From NCBI GenBank assembly GCA_016901755.1, contig JACJKV010000007.1, positions 20,796 to 84,795 of the forward strand: 64,000 nucleotides of DNA. Reading direction: 5' to 3'. The position numbers and the translations under genes were made by a program. The DNA comes from Thomasclavelia spiroformis (GTDB lineage: Bacteria > Bacillota_I > Bacilli_A > Erysipelotrichales > Coprobacillaceae). Shown one piece after another: positions 36,577-44,765 of this stretch (its first letter is position 1; the number at the start of each line of letters is the position of its first letter). The notes beneath the pieces are model-generated. The model was not told the origin of the DNA. It searched no databases and saw nothing but the letters and a program-made list of their open reading frames with translations.

Positions 36577-37219
36577 GGTCACACTTATTTCCAAACATTA
36601 TGCTTCTTTTGCTAAAATGATTTCTGAGTTTTTGGAAAGCCAGAACATAGAATTTGTTTTATCTAATTATCGACACCAAAGTATCCAGGATCTTTATTTC
36701 ATTGAAATTGAAAAAAAAGAAGATCTGGCAATTGCTGATCATTTACGTCGTTTAGACAGCACATTGATATATATTATTGGTCCTCATGATTTTGATCTGG
36801 TCAGATATTGTCTGACTTTATCAACAGATCTTTATTTTGTCAGGGAAGAGTTGCCTTTTCAGCTGCAGAAATATGCTGATTTGATCAAAAGACAGATTCA
36901 TCTTCGCTTTCGATATTATATTTATCATCATAAGGGCATGACCATGAAAATAAGAATATCACAGATTTATTACGTGGAGTCATTGAGGCATATGCTGATC
37001 ATTCATTCTATTAATGGTGAAATGTCACAGCGTAAGCCACTTAGTCAGTTTTTAAAGGAATTGGATGTTCAGGATTTTATTCAGATTCATAAATCCTACG
37101 CTGTAAATCAAAAATATATCAAGGTCATCACTGCCAGTCAGGTCGTCTTAAAAGATGACACGGTATTACCCATAGGGCGCAATTATAAAAATAACTTAAA
37201 AAATAAACAGGAAATGTGA
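36569..37219 (+). CDS. LytTR-domain transcription regulator with degenerate receiver
   Basis: The C-terminal half is a LytTR DNA-binding domain: YYVESLRHMLIIH and FIQIHKSYAVNQKYI are conserved. The N-terminal half has the length and order of a receiver (ISKHYASFAKMISEFL), but the acidic pair and phospho-Asp of true receivers are missing. So it may respond to another signal or be constitutive. It overlaps the membrane gene by 8 bases, and no histidine kinase is beside it. A bidirectional terminator follows. Confidence 0.8.
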   Translation: MIRVTLISKHYASFAKMISEFLESQNIEFVLSNYRHQSIQDLYFIEIEKKEDLAIADHLRRLDSTLIYIIGPHDFDLVRYCLTLSTDLYFVREELPFQLQKYADLIKRQIHLRFRYYIYHHKGMTMKIRISQIYYVESLRHMLIIHSINGEMSQRKPLSQFLKELDVQDFIQIHKSYAVNQKYIKVITASQVVLKDDTVLPIGRNYKNNLKNKQEM

Positions 37220-37237
37220 TTCAACATATTCCTGTTT
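37205..37237. terminator. Bidirectional terminator between the LytTR gene and the ABC permease
   Basis: AAACAGGAA (37205-37213) pairs with TTCCTGTTT (37229-37237), with an inner TGT/ACA pairing. It overlaps both convergent gene ends. Confidence 0.7.
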
Positions 37238-37952
37238 ATTTTCTTTTGTTTTGATATATATGAAAGATGGATAAAAGTATCCAGATGATGATGACCATAT
37301 CAATGGTCAAGGCAAAAATAGCAGCAGTATCGATATTGATACGTGCCAAATACAGTTCTTTACCAATACCATTTGCTGAAGAAACAAATATTTCCGACAT
37401 GACACCGACCTTAATGCTAAGAGGGATACAGGTATCAACTGCCGCATTAATATGATGTCTGATCAAAGGCAGATACACTTTAGTGACATTATACAGCATA
37501 GGATGATGATAAAGAATAATAACATCCTTAAGATCCTGATCAATACCTTTTAAACCATGCAGACAGTTTGTATAAAAGACAGGAAACAGCATCATGACAA
37601 TAATGATCATTAAAGCTGTTTTACTGGAAAACCATACCAGTAGAATAATAATATAGGAGATTTGCGGTATGGTCTGAAAAAAAGCAACAATAGGCGACAG
37701 ATTAGCTTCAATATACTGATGATCATAGGATGCAAAGGCCAAAGTGATCCCTATTAAACTGGCAATGATCAATCCTGCTATGATTCTCAACAAAGTATAT
37801 AGCAGGGATATATAAAACTGTATATTCTGGCCATATGCCATCATTTTAGCCAGTACTTCTGCTGGATAGGGAATGATGACCTGTCGGTTTACTGTCATAG
37901 CGAAACACTGCCACATGATGATAAGAATAATAAAGGGAAAGATTTTTTTCAT
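37236..37952 (-). CDS. ABC transporter permease (TauC/SsuC type)
   Basis: This 238-residue membrane protein has about six helices and the cytoplasmic EAA-type loop (residues about 130-150, GLKGIDQDLKDVIILYH). It belongs to the BPD_transp_1 family used for nitrate, sulfonate, thiamine-precursor and similar imports. Its start overlaps the stop of the binding-protein gene by one base (TAATG). No ATPase gene is in the operon, so it must share an ATPase or have lost it. Confidence 0.88.
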   Translation of the reverse strand: MKKIFPFIILIIMWQCFAMTVNRQVIIPYPAEVLAKMMAYGQNIQFYISLLYTLLRIIAGLIIASLIGITLAFASYDHQYIEANLSPIVAFFQTIPQISYIIILLVWFSSKTALMIIIVMMLFPVFYTNCLHGLKGIDQDLKDVIILYHHPMLYNVTKVYLPLIRHHINAAVDTCIPLSIKVGVMSEIFVSSANGIGKELYLARINIDTAAIFALTIDMVIIIWILLSIFHIYQNKRK

Positions 37953-38851
37953 TATTTCATCATATCTTTACTGAATTCAATATTATATAATTTTAAAAAC
38001 TGTTTAACCTGATCCTGACAGTCTTCAATATCACTGTAATGCAGATTCTGACGTTCAATTGTTTTTTCAACGATTGCCTGAGCTGGCAGACCTAAAGTAT
38101 CAGTTCCAACTTTTTCTAAATACTGACCAAGTTCTTTATAGTCTCCATTAGTAAATTCATCGATTTTACTGATCAGCTGAGAACAGTTAGTACCTTCTTT
38201 GACAAATACAGTAGCCTGAGGATATCCATCTTCACCGTATTCTTTCTGCAGATCTTTAATAATTGATAAAGTCAGTCCATTTTCTTTAGCCTTGGCAATA
38301 GTTGCGGTTGCTAATGGTTCCGCCAGCATACCTACACTGGCTTTAGATGATAATAACTGCTGCTGTACCAATGTGGCACTGTTATAATATTGTGGCGTTA
38401 AAGTTGTATCGATCTTGACATGATCATAGATCATTCCCGGAACAGCTCCCTGACCAAATAAAGCAATTTCACCTTCACCCTGTAGTGCCTCTTCGCTGGT
38501 ACCCACAAGATACAGATTGCCCCATGTTAATACGCCAGCCATTTTATAATCGCTTTGTTTACTGGCAATCAGTTTTGCACCTACGTTAATAGGAGCGATA
38601 ATTACATTATATTCACTGTCAGCTTTAGACAGTTCAGCTACCAGCTGATCACTGCCATCCACAAAATCAATTTTTCCCTCTTTGGTGACATCTTCATAAA
38701 CACTGACCAGGGATAAACTCGGTGCACCGGTTGGACAGATGATCTTGAGCGTATCGTCTTTATCCGGTTGTTCTTTTTCACTGTTGGATGTACATCCAGC
38801 TACTGATACAATCATCAGTAAACTTAAAATTAAACGACATATTTTTTTCAT
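37952..38851 (-). CDS. ABC transporter substrate-binding lipoprotein
   Basis: The lipoprotein signal KKICRLILSLLMIVSVAGC has a lipobox ending in C20. The mature part (about 280 residues) follows the NMT1/TauA-like pattern (IICPTGAPSLSLV, LLSSKASVGMLAEPLATA). The ligand is unknown. ATG 38851 is chosen because AAGGAG lies 9 bases upstream; ATG 38857 (3 bases) and 38875 are alternatives. It lies between a TM1266-like hydrogenase regulator and the permease. Confidence 0.86.
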   Translation of the reverse strand: MKKICRLILSLLMIVSVAGCTSNSEKEQPDKDDTLKIICPTGAPSLSLVSVYEDVTKEGKIDFVDGSDQLVAELSKADSEYNVIIAPINVGAKLIASKQSDYKMAGVLTWGNLYLVGTSEEALQGEGEIALFGQGAVPGMIYDHVKIDTTLTPQYYNSATLVQQQLLSSKASVGMLAEPLATATIAKAKENGLTLSIIKDLQKEYGEDGYPQATVFVKEGTNCSQLISKIDEFTNGDYKELGQYLEKVGTDTLGLPAQAIVEKTIERQNLHYSDIEDCQDQVKQFLKLYNIEFSKDMMK

Positions 38852-38878
38852 ATTCATATTCTCCTTATAATCCATTCA

Positions 38879-39124
38879 TTAGCGGTTTGAATAAATTGTT
38901 TTTGAACTGATTCCTTTCAATCTGCCAATTTTTCCAGATAAGGCATTGATCGTATCCTGGGGACCGTCCATCGCGATAGAAATAATATTGATTTTTTTCT
39001 GGCGATAAGGAATTCCCATACGACCAATGATATAATCTCCATATTCATGCAGCAGACTGTTTAAGGCACTGACAGACTCGATATCTTCAATAATAATGCC
39101 AATAATAGCTATTTTTGTTTCCAT
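38879..39124 (-). CDS. Iron-only hydrogenase system regulator (TM1266-like, ACT-type fold)
   Basis: This 81-residue protein has the beta-alpha-beta ACT/NikR-C-like pattern IAIIGIIIEDIESVSALNSLL, IIGRMGIPY, IISIAMDGPQDTINALSGKI typical of TM1266-type proteins. They are found next to [FeFe]-hydrogenase genes in many anaerobes, and a regulatory role is inferred. ATG 39124 follows AAGGAG. An attenuator-like leader directly precedes it, so it starts its own operon with the ABC genes, downstream of hydA. Confidence 0.85.
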   Translation of the reverse strand: METKIAIIGIIIEDIESVSALNSLLHEYGDYIIGRMGIPYRQKKINIISIAMDGPQDTINALSGKIGRLKGISSKTIYSNR

Positions 39125-39140
39125 ATGATTCTCCTTTATT

Positions 39141-39177
39141 AAAAACAGCCACGAATTCATCGTGGCTGAATGAATTC
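39141..39177 (-). promoter_or_regulatory. Attenuator-like leader with two mutually exclusive hairpins
   Basis: On the minus strand a terminator hairpin, CAGCCACG (39168-39161) with CGTGGCTG (39153-39146), is followed by TTTTT. The competing hairpin, GAATTCAT (39177-39170) with ATGAATTC (39160-39153), uses the loop and one base of the first. Both stems are perfect at 8 bp and cannot form together. This is the arrangement of an antiterminator and terminator. The ligand, if any, is unknown. Confidence 0.6.
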
Positions 39178-39239
39178 TCGCTTTCATCAAAGATAACTTA
39201 TGATGTCAGATTGATTGATTATTCATATTTGTTTTCTTT

Positions 39240-39262
39240 CCTGATTTCAAATGGAAATCAGG
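39240..39262. repeat. Hairpin just after hydA
   Basis: CCTGATTTC (39240-39248) and GAAATCAGG (39254-39262) form a perfect 9-bp stem 7 bases after the hydA stop. On the minus strand no T run follows, so it may protect the hyd mRNA end or belong to the leader of the next operon. Confidence 0.5.
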
Positions 39263-39268
39263 CAGAAG

Positions 39269-41020
39269 TTAAAACTGATACTTATCTTTTTTTGTATATT
39301 TTGTGTGCAGCAGATGATGTGCTTTTTCACTGTTTGGTTTACCCAGAAAATCTTTATATAATTTCTGGATCTGAGAGTTTTTATGCGATTTTCTGACCGG
39401 TAAATGAATATCTTCATCATATAAAGCTTTGGCACGAGCACTCTTATAATCAAAGCCACTGTTACGAGTCAACGCATTGATATAAGGCTGTCCACCACCA
39501 TTGACACAGCCACCAGGACATCCCATAATTTCAATAAAATGATATTTAGATGTTCCATTTCTGATATCTTCCAGTAATGGCTTAGCCATTGCCATAGAGT
39601 GAACAACAGCAACATTAATGGTTTGATCTCCAATCTGCAGTGAAGCTTCTTTCAGTCCTACTTCACCACGGACCTGATGATATTCGATCTGATTGAGATC
39701 TTCGCCGGTAACCACATCGACAACTGTTCTTAATGCTGCTTCCATGACTCCACCTGATGCTCCAAAAATAACACCAGCTCCGGTATATTCACCGAAAAGA
39801 TCCTGATCGAAATCATCATCTTTCAGATCTTTAAAGTTAATACCAAACATTTTGATCAGTTTTGCCAGTTCTCTGGTAGTCAAAACTGCATCGACATCCT
39901 GCAGCTGATCAACTTTATTTTCAGGTCTGATTTTTTCTCCTTTTTTGGCAGTACATGGCATGATCGAAACAACATAGATGTTTTTTGGATCCAGATTGTT
40001 GATCTTAGCGAAATATGATTTGATCATTGCTCCCAGCATCATATGTGGAGATTTACATGTTGATAAATGATCCAGCAGATCTGGGAATTCATGTTCTGCA
40101 TAATTGATCCATCCTGGAGAACATGAAGTGATCATTGGTAAAACACCATCATGACTTAATCTGTCTAAGAATTCATAACCTTCTTCCATGATAGTTAAGT
40201 CAGCACCGAAGTTTGTATCATAGACCTTATCAAAACCAACAAGTTTTAAAGCGTGTACCATTTTTCCAGTAACACGAGTACCAATTGGCATACCAAATTC
40301 TTCACCTAAGGCTGCTCTTACAGCTGGTGCAGTTTGCACAACGACATATTTATTTGGATCGTTTAAAGCATCAATGACATCATGTACTTCTTCTTTTTCA
40401 TGCAGCGCACCAACTGGACAGACGTTAATACATTGACCGCATTGCATACAGTCAACATCAGCTAGTGATTTATCATAAACTGGACCAACTTTTGTTTTGA
40501 AACCACGATTCATATAGCCTAGAATACCCAGGCCCTGATGCTTTTTGCAGGCAGCGATACAACGTCCGCACAATATACATTTTGATGTATTACGCACAAC
40601 ACCTGGTGAGACGATATCAAAAGTAGGTGTTGTTTTTTCACCTTCGAAGGCGTCTTCTCTAACCCCTAATTCCTGACACAGTTTCTGTAATTCACAGTTG
40701 GTATTACGAATACATGACAGGCAGTCTTTGGAATGGTTAGAAACGATCAGTTCAATGACACGTCTTCTGGCATCTAAAGCACGTTTACTGTTAGTTTTGA
40801 CTACCAGGCCTTCTCTTACGGGATAAACACAGGCAGCACACAGTGTTTTTGCTCCTTCTACTTCTACCTGACATACACGGCAAGCCCCAGTTCCGGTATA
40901 GTCTTTTAAGTAACATAAAGTAGGAATGTGAATGCCATTATTTTTCGCCACTTCCAGTATTGTCTGTCCTTCATAAGCTTCTACTTTACGATTATTGATC
41001 GTCATATTGATTTTTGACAT
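39269..41020 (-). CDS. hydA: [FeFe]-hydrogenase catalytic subunit HydA (NAD/ferredoxin-linked type)
   Basis: The domains run in order: [2Fe-2S] ferredoxin (cysteines 36, 47, 50, 61/64), His-Cys [4Fe-4S] (HSKDCLSC...C109, C115), two [4Fe-4S] (CILCGRC, CMQCGQC), then the H-cluster domain with L1 TSCSPGW (about 298-304), L2 MPCTAKK (about 354-360) and L3 IMGCPGGCVNGGGQP, and the small-subunit part ending FLGKPNSEKAHHLLHTKY. It produces or consumes H2 in the cytosol. The L1 motif has Ser where the canonical TSCCP motif has the second Cys. At 583 residues it matches trimeric types. It is co-directional with hydB and hydC. Confidence 0.96.
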   Translation of the reverse strand: MSKINMTINNRKVEAYEGQTILEVAKNNGIHIPTLCYLKDYTGTGACRVCQVEVEGAKTLCAACVYPVREGLVVKTNSKRALDARRRVIELIVSNHSKDCLSCIRNTNCELQKLCQELGVREDAFEGEKTTPTFDIVSPGVVRNTSKCILCGRCIAACKKHQGLGILGYMNRGFKTKVGPVYDKSLADVDCMQCGQCINVCPVGALHEKEEVHDVIDALNDPNKYVVVQTAPAVRAALGEEFGMPIGTRVTGKMVHALKLVGFDKVYDTNFGADLTIMEEGYEFLDRLSHDGVLPMITSCSPGWINYAEHEFPDLLDHLSTCKSPHMMLGAMIKSYFAKINNLDPKNIYVVSIMPCTAKKGEKIRPENKVDQLQDVDAVLTTRELAKLIKMFGINFKDLKDDDFDQDLFGEYTGAGVIFGASGGVMEAALRTVVDVVTGEDLNQIEYHQVRGEVGLKEASLQIGDQTINVAVVHSMAMAKPLLEDIRNGTSKYHFIEIMGCPGGCVNGGGQPYINALTRNSGFDYKSARAKALYDEDIHLPVRKSHKNSQIQKLYKDFLGKPNSEKAHHLLHTKYTKKDKYQF

Positions 41021-41032
41021 ATTTCTTTCCTC

Positions 41033-42826
41033 CTACTTTCTTGTGATGACATTAAAGTGACACGCTGACATACAGTTACCACATTTAATACATTTATCCT
41101 GGTCGATGAAATATGGGACTTTACCAAGCTGACCAGAAATAGCATTGGCAGGACATTGTTTAGCACATAATCCGCATTTACGGCATTTATCAGCATCGAT
41201 TTCATATGATAATAAGGCTTTACAAACCCCAGCAGGACATTTTTTATCAACAACATGAGCAATGTATTCATCTCTAAACTGTGATAAAGTAGACAGTACA
41301 GGATTTGGTGCACTTTGACCTAATCCACAAAGGGCTGTATCTTGAATGGTATGAGCTAACATTTCCAGTTCATCCAGTGTATCAAGGGTTCCTTTTCCAT
41401 CACAGATATCCTGCAACAGTTCGAGCATACGTTTGGTACCGATACGGCAAGGTGAACATTTTCCACACGATTCATCAACGATGAAATCCATATAGAATCT
41501 GGCAACGTCAACCATACAGTTATCTTCGTCAAGAACGATCATTCCTCCTGAACCCATCATAGAACCAAGTTTTACCAGTTCATCAAAACCAATAGGGGTA
41601 TCAAGCTGCTGTTCAGTCAGACATCCACCCGATGGTCCACCGGTCTGTACCGCTTTGAACTGTTTTCGATTAGGGCAGCCACCACCAATTTCATAGATGA
41701 TTTCACGTAATGTTGTTCCCATTGGAACTTCTACCAGACCAGTGTTGGTAATTTTACCTCCTAAGGCAAAAACCTTAGTACCAGGTGATGACTCAGTTCC
41801 AATTGATCTGAACCACTTGGCACCATGCATAATGATCTGAGCGATATTAGCGTAGGTTTCAACATTGTTGATAATTGTTGGTTTTCCCCATACCCCTTTA
41901 TGAGCAGGGAATGGAGGCTTAGGATGTGGCATACCACGTTCACCTTCGATTGACTGAATTAATGCTGTTTCTTCACCACAGACAAAGGCACCTGCTCCTA
42001 AACGAATTTCAACATCAAAACTGAAATCTGTACCGAAGATGTTTTCACCTAAAAGTCCTAATTCTTTGGCCTGAGCAATAGCGTGTTTTAAACGTTCTAC
42101 GGCAATTGGATATTCGGCACGAATATAGATATAACCATAATTGGCACCAATGGCGTAGGCAGCAATGGCCATTGCTTCAATAACACTATGAGGATTTCCT
42201 TCAAGAATGGAACGGTCCATGAATGCACCAGGGTCACCTTCATCAGCATTACAGATGACATATTTTTCATTACCAGGTTCATTAAGAGCAAACTGCCATT
42301 TCATTCCAGTAGGGAAACCGCCCCCACCACGGCCTCTAAGACCGCTTTCTTTAATAACATCGACAACTTCCTGTGGTGTCATTTCGGTTAAAGCTTTTCC
42401 TAAAGCAAAATAACCATCCTTAGCAATATATTCCTGAATATTTTCAGGATCGATCACACCACAGTTGTGTAATGCAATACGTTTTTGTTTTTTATAAAAA
42501 TTAGTATGATTGATGTCATGAATTTCATTGGTTTCTTCATCGGATTCATTAAGCATCAGACGATGCACAGGACGTCCTTTGTAGAAATGTTCCATAACAA
42601 TTTCTTTGACATCTTCAACTTTCACTGATTTATAAATAATATTATCTGGATAAATAGATACGTTAGGACCAACGCCGCATAGACCTAAACATCCTGTACG
42701 TAAAACACTTATTTCATCCTGTAAACCTAATGATTTGATTTCAGCTTCAAAAGCTTCGATCAGTTCACCGGAATTACCGATGGTACAACCTGTACCAGCA
42801 CATACCAAGACCTGAATTCTTTCCAT
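41033..42826 (-). CDS. hydB: [FeFe]-hydrogenase NuoF-like subunit HydB
   Basis: The N-terminus is a thioredoxin-like [2Fe-2S] domain (C9, C14, C46, C50). Then come the NuoF core with NAD/FMN sites (GRGGGGFPTGMKW, GAGAFVCGEETAL) and the [4Fe-4S] site ESCGKCSPCRIG. The C-terminus has two ferredoxin [4Fe-4S] motifs (CRKCGLC, CIKCGNC). Members bind FMN and NADH and are thought to bifurcate electrons between NADH and ferredoxin together with HydA and HydC. At 597 residues it is complete. It starts 12 bases after the small ferredoxin gene. Confidence 0.96.
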   Translation of the reverse strand: MERIQVLVCAGTGCTIGNSGELIEAFEAEIKSLGLQDEISVLRTGCLGLCGVGPNVSIYPDNIIYKSVKVEDVKEIVMEHFYKGRPVHRLMLNESDEETNEIHDINHTNFYKKQKRIALHNCGVIDPENIQEYIAKDGYFALGKALTEMTPQEVVDVIKESGLRGRGGGGFPTGMKWQFALNEPGNEKYVICNADEGDPGAFMDRSILEGNPHSVIEAMAIAAYAIGANYGYIYIRAEYPIAVERLKHAIAQAKELGLLGENIFGTDFSFDVEIRLGAGAFVCGEETALIQSIEGERGMPHPKPPFPAHKGVWGKPTIINNVETYANIAQIIMHGAKWFRSIGTESSPGTKVFALGGKITNTGLVEVPMGTTLREIIYEIGGGCPNRKQFKAVQTGGPSGGCLTEQQLDTPIGFDELVKLGSMMGSGGMIVLDEDNCMVDVARFYMDFIVDESCGKCSPCRIGTKRMLELLQDICDGKGTLDTLDELEMLAHTIQDTALCGLGQSAPNPVLSTLSQFRDEYIAHVVDKKCPAGVCKALLSYEIDADKCRKCGLCAKQCPANAISGQLGKVPYFIDQDKCIKCGNCMSACHFNVITRK

Positions 42827-42837
42827 GCTTTGTCCTC

Positions 42838-43206
42838 CTATTTCTTGTATTTTCCTACGGTATAGTCATCAATGACTTCATCGTGCATGAGATGTCTGGT
42901 TACGATTTCTTTTGCTTTTTTCGAGTCGACCAGAACGTATGTTGTTTTATTGTCGTCTTTGTCAAAGACTTCAACGATAGGTTCCAGGGTACACATCCCA
43001 ATACATCCGGTCTGTAAAACTGTTACAGGAAGTTTTGCCTTAGCAACTTCTTCAACAATAGTATTTAACACGGGTCTGGCACCAGCGGCGATACCACATG
43101 TCGCCATTCCTACAACAACACGGTATTTCTGATCATCATCCATACGCATTGACATTTTATTTTGCGCTGCGATTCTGATTTTTTTCAGATCTTCTAGTGA
43201 TTTCAT
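42838..43206 (-). CDS. Thioredoxin-like [2Fe-2S] ferredoxin
   Basis: The 122-residue protein has the [2Fe-2S] pattern GMATCGIAAGA, then TGCIGMC with the other cysteines; these are the ligands of thioredoxin-like ferredoxins. It resembles the N-terminal domain of HydB and HydC-type NuoE. It sits between the HATPase gene and hydB. ATG 43206 follows AAGGAGGG; the longer in-frame start at 43242 has no ribosome site. It may transfer electrons to or from HydB, or act in sensing. Confidence 0.88.
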   Translation of the reverse strand: MKSLEDLKKIRIAAQNKMSMRMDDDQKYRVVVGMATCGIAAGARPVLNTIVEEVAKAKLPVTVLQTGCIGMCTLEPIVEVFDKDDNKTTYVLVDSKKAKEIVTRHLMHDEVIDDYTVGKYKK

Positions 43207-43736
43207 TTTTCTAAGCCCTCCTTTATGTAATCTTTTAACCATAAAAGTACTTCTGGTTCGTTGATTTTAACATCACCTAAAATACTTTTCATTTCTCTGG
43301 TATCAAAATAAAATTTATTGTAATCGGTTGTATATTCAAAAATATAATCTATATTTTCATTGGCTTGTATTAAAGTTAACATTGTATCTGTAATATTTCC
43401 CATCATGGGAGTATCTATATGATCTTTGATAAAACGTGTGTGAAGACATGTTCCTGAACCAGGCACTGATTCGATGTCAAGATAGCCACCCGTCAGTTCG
43501 GCCGTCTGTTTTAATAGAGGAATCCCTAATCCTACTTTGCGGGTCGTTCGCGTTGTATAAAAAGGGTCGGTCACTTTTAAAACAGTATCCTGATCCATGC
43601 CATCACCATTATCTTTGATTGAAAGGTCGATGATATTGCTTTGCGTGCTGTCAAATATCCTGATTTCAATCAAAGAGGCATGAGCACGAATTGAGTTATA
43701 GGCTATATCTAAAATATTGAGTGCTATTTCATCCAT
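43203..43736 (-). CDS. Histidine-kinase-like ATPase protein
   Basis: The protein has the GHKL fold motifs: N box (ALNILDIAYNSIRAHA), DNGDGMD (G1), DPFYTTR, and GLGIPLLKQT (G2). No His phospho-acceptor domain is present, so it is an isolated ATPase domain with a C-terminal extension (177 residues). ATG 43736 follows GGAG; the frame upstream runs through the PHP gene. It overlaps the PHP gene by 8 bases. In hydrogenase operons of clostridia such ATPases are common; the substrate protein is not known. Confidence 0.86.
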   Translation of the reverse strand: MDEIALNILDIAYNSIRAHASLIEIRIFDSTQSNIIDLSIKDNGDGMDQDTVLKVTDPFYTTRTTRKVGLGIPLLKQTAELTGGYLDIESVPGSGTCLHTRFIKDHIDTPMMGNITDTMLTLIQANENIDYIFEYTTDYNKFYFDTREMKSILGDVKINEPEVLLWLKDYIKEGLEK

Positions 43737-44424
43737 ATCGCTTTCTCCATAAATCTTTGAAATCTTCTTTGTTGAGCTGATACAGGGGCTCATTGATATC
43801 TTCCAGACAATGGGCATCACTGCTGATAAAGAACATATGATCCTGGAGAAAAGGGAACATCTCAGTTAATTGCTGCTGCTGCTTTTCATTAGTGACTTCT
43901 ACACCGTCAAAATCCAAAGCAGGATCAATTGTCAGCATATTATGCATAATTGAATATCTTTTGCTTAAAGCATGAGCTAAAACAGCGATTCCTTGGAAAT
44001 GATGAATCTTTTGAATGACCTCTTTTAATGACAGATCAAGTGATTTGATCAATAGCCGTGGCTCCTGATCGATAATTTCATCTTTTTCATTGAATATATA
44101 CTGATGACCGAAATAATCCTCGTCATTGGGCTCTTCAATCAGATACCTGTCTAAAAACTGCTGTATAGCTTCTAAATTGGTATCGGGTAAAAAATAAGCC
44201 AGGACATGTACTTCCTCTCTTGTCTGAATTTCACAGCCATAAACAAACTGCACTTTATCTTTGGCGACTACAGGCAAATATCTTAGCTGCTTTAAGGAAT
44301 TGTGATCAGTGATAGCTATCAGCTCCAATCCTTTGATGTAGGCCATGTTGACAATATTGTTAAGTGTCATATCATCATTGCTGCAAGGTGACAGGGCAGA
44401 GTGAATATGCAGATCATAATACAT
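43729..44424 (-). CDS. PHP-domain phosphoesterase
   Basis: The PHP metal-binding motifs are present: HIHSALSPCS (HxH), ITDHNS, LAHALSKRY and SDAHCLED. The chain of 231 residues is a full PHP domain. Family members hydrolyse phosphate esters or nucleotides (RNase AM and histidinol phosphatase types). In this operon it lies between a DRTGG protein and an ATPase. The target could be a phospho-signal, which is inference. Confidence 0.9.
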   Translation of the reverse strand: MYYDLHIHSALSPCSNDDMTLNNIVNMAYIKGLELIAITDHNSLKQLRYLPVVAKDKVQFVYGCEIQTREEVHVLAYFLPDTNLEAIQQFLDRYLIEEPNDEDYFGHQYIFNEKDEIIDQEPRLLIKSLDLSLKEVIQKIHHFQGIAVLAHALSKRYSIMHNMLTIDPALDFDGVEVTNEKQQQQLTEMFPFLQDHMFFISSDAHCLEDINEPLYQLNKEDFKDLWRKRYG

Positions 44425-44426
44425 CT

Positions 44427-44765
44427 TTACACTCCAGCATTTCCTAAGAGTTTAGCCAGTTCGTAAGCTGTCAGTGTGGTTTTCAGCAAAGGGATATCGT
44501 GTTCATTGGCTTTAGCAAGCGTATCTGCTTCAGGATCGATATCCTGAACAAACACAATACCACTGAATCCTGATAGCGAAGCGACAGCGACAACATTGAC
44601 ATGACGCTGGATCGTCAGCCATAAATTATGTTCCTCACCATGAGCCATGACAAAACTCAGCAAATCACCAATATAAACACCTTGAACTTCACGATCTAAC
44701 GAAGCCTGATTGATCATCTGCAGCGGCAGATGAGCGACTAAATCTTTTAATTTCATTTTATTCAC
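44427..44765 (-). CDS. DRTGG-domain protein (second copy in the operon)
   Basis: This 112-residue protein matches the DRTGG fold found in HPr kinase-like proteins and next to CBS domains: LKDLVAHLPLQMINQAS, VYIGDLLSFVMAHGEEHNLW, and IPLLKTTLTAYELAKLL. It probably binds a nucleotide. A related copy is encoded at 46304-46678. It starts at the four-base overlap with the HydS-like gene. Confidence 0.85.
   Translation of the reverse strand: MNKMKLKDLVAHLPLQMINQASLDREVQGVYIGDLLSFVMAHGEEHNLWLTIQRHVNVVAVASLSGFSGIVFVQDIDPEADTLAKANEHDIPLLKTTLTAYELAKLLGNAGV

Noticed and set aside
39178..39268. TPP or other known riboswitch before the TM1266/ABC operon
   Set aside because: No conserved core of TPP, SAM, FMN, ZTP or fluoride riboswitches was seen; only the competing hairpins remain.
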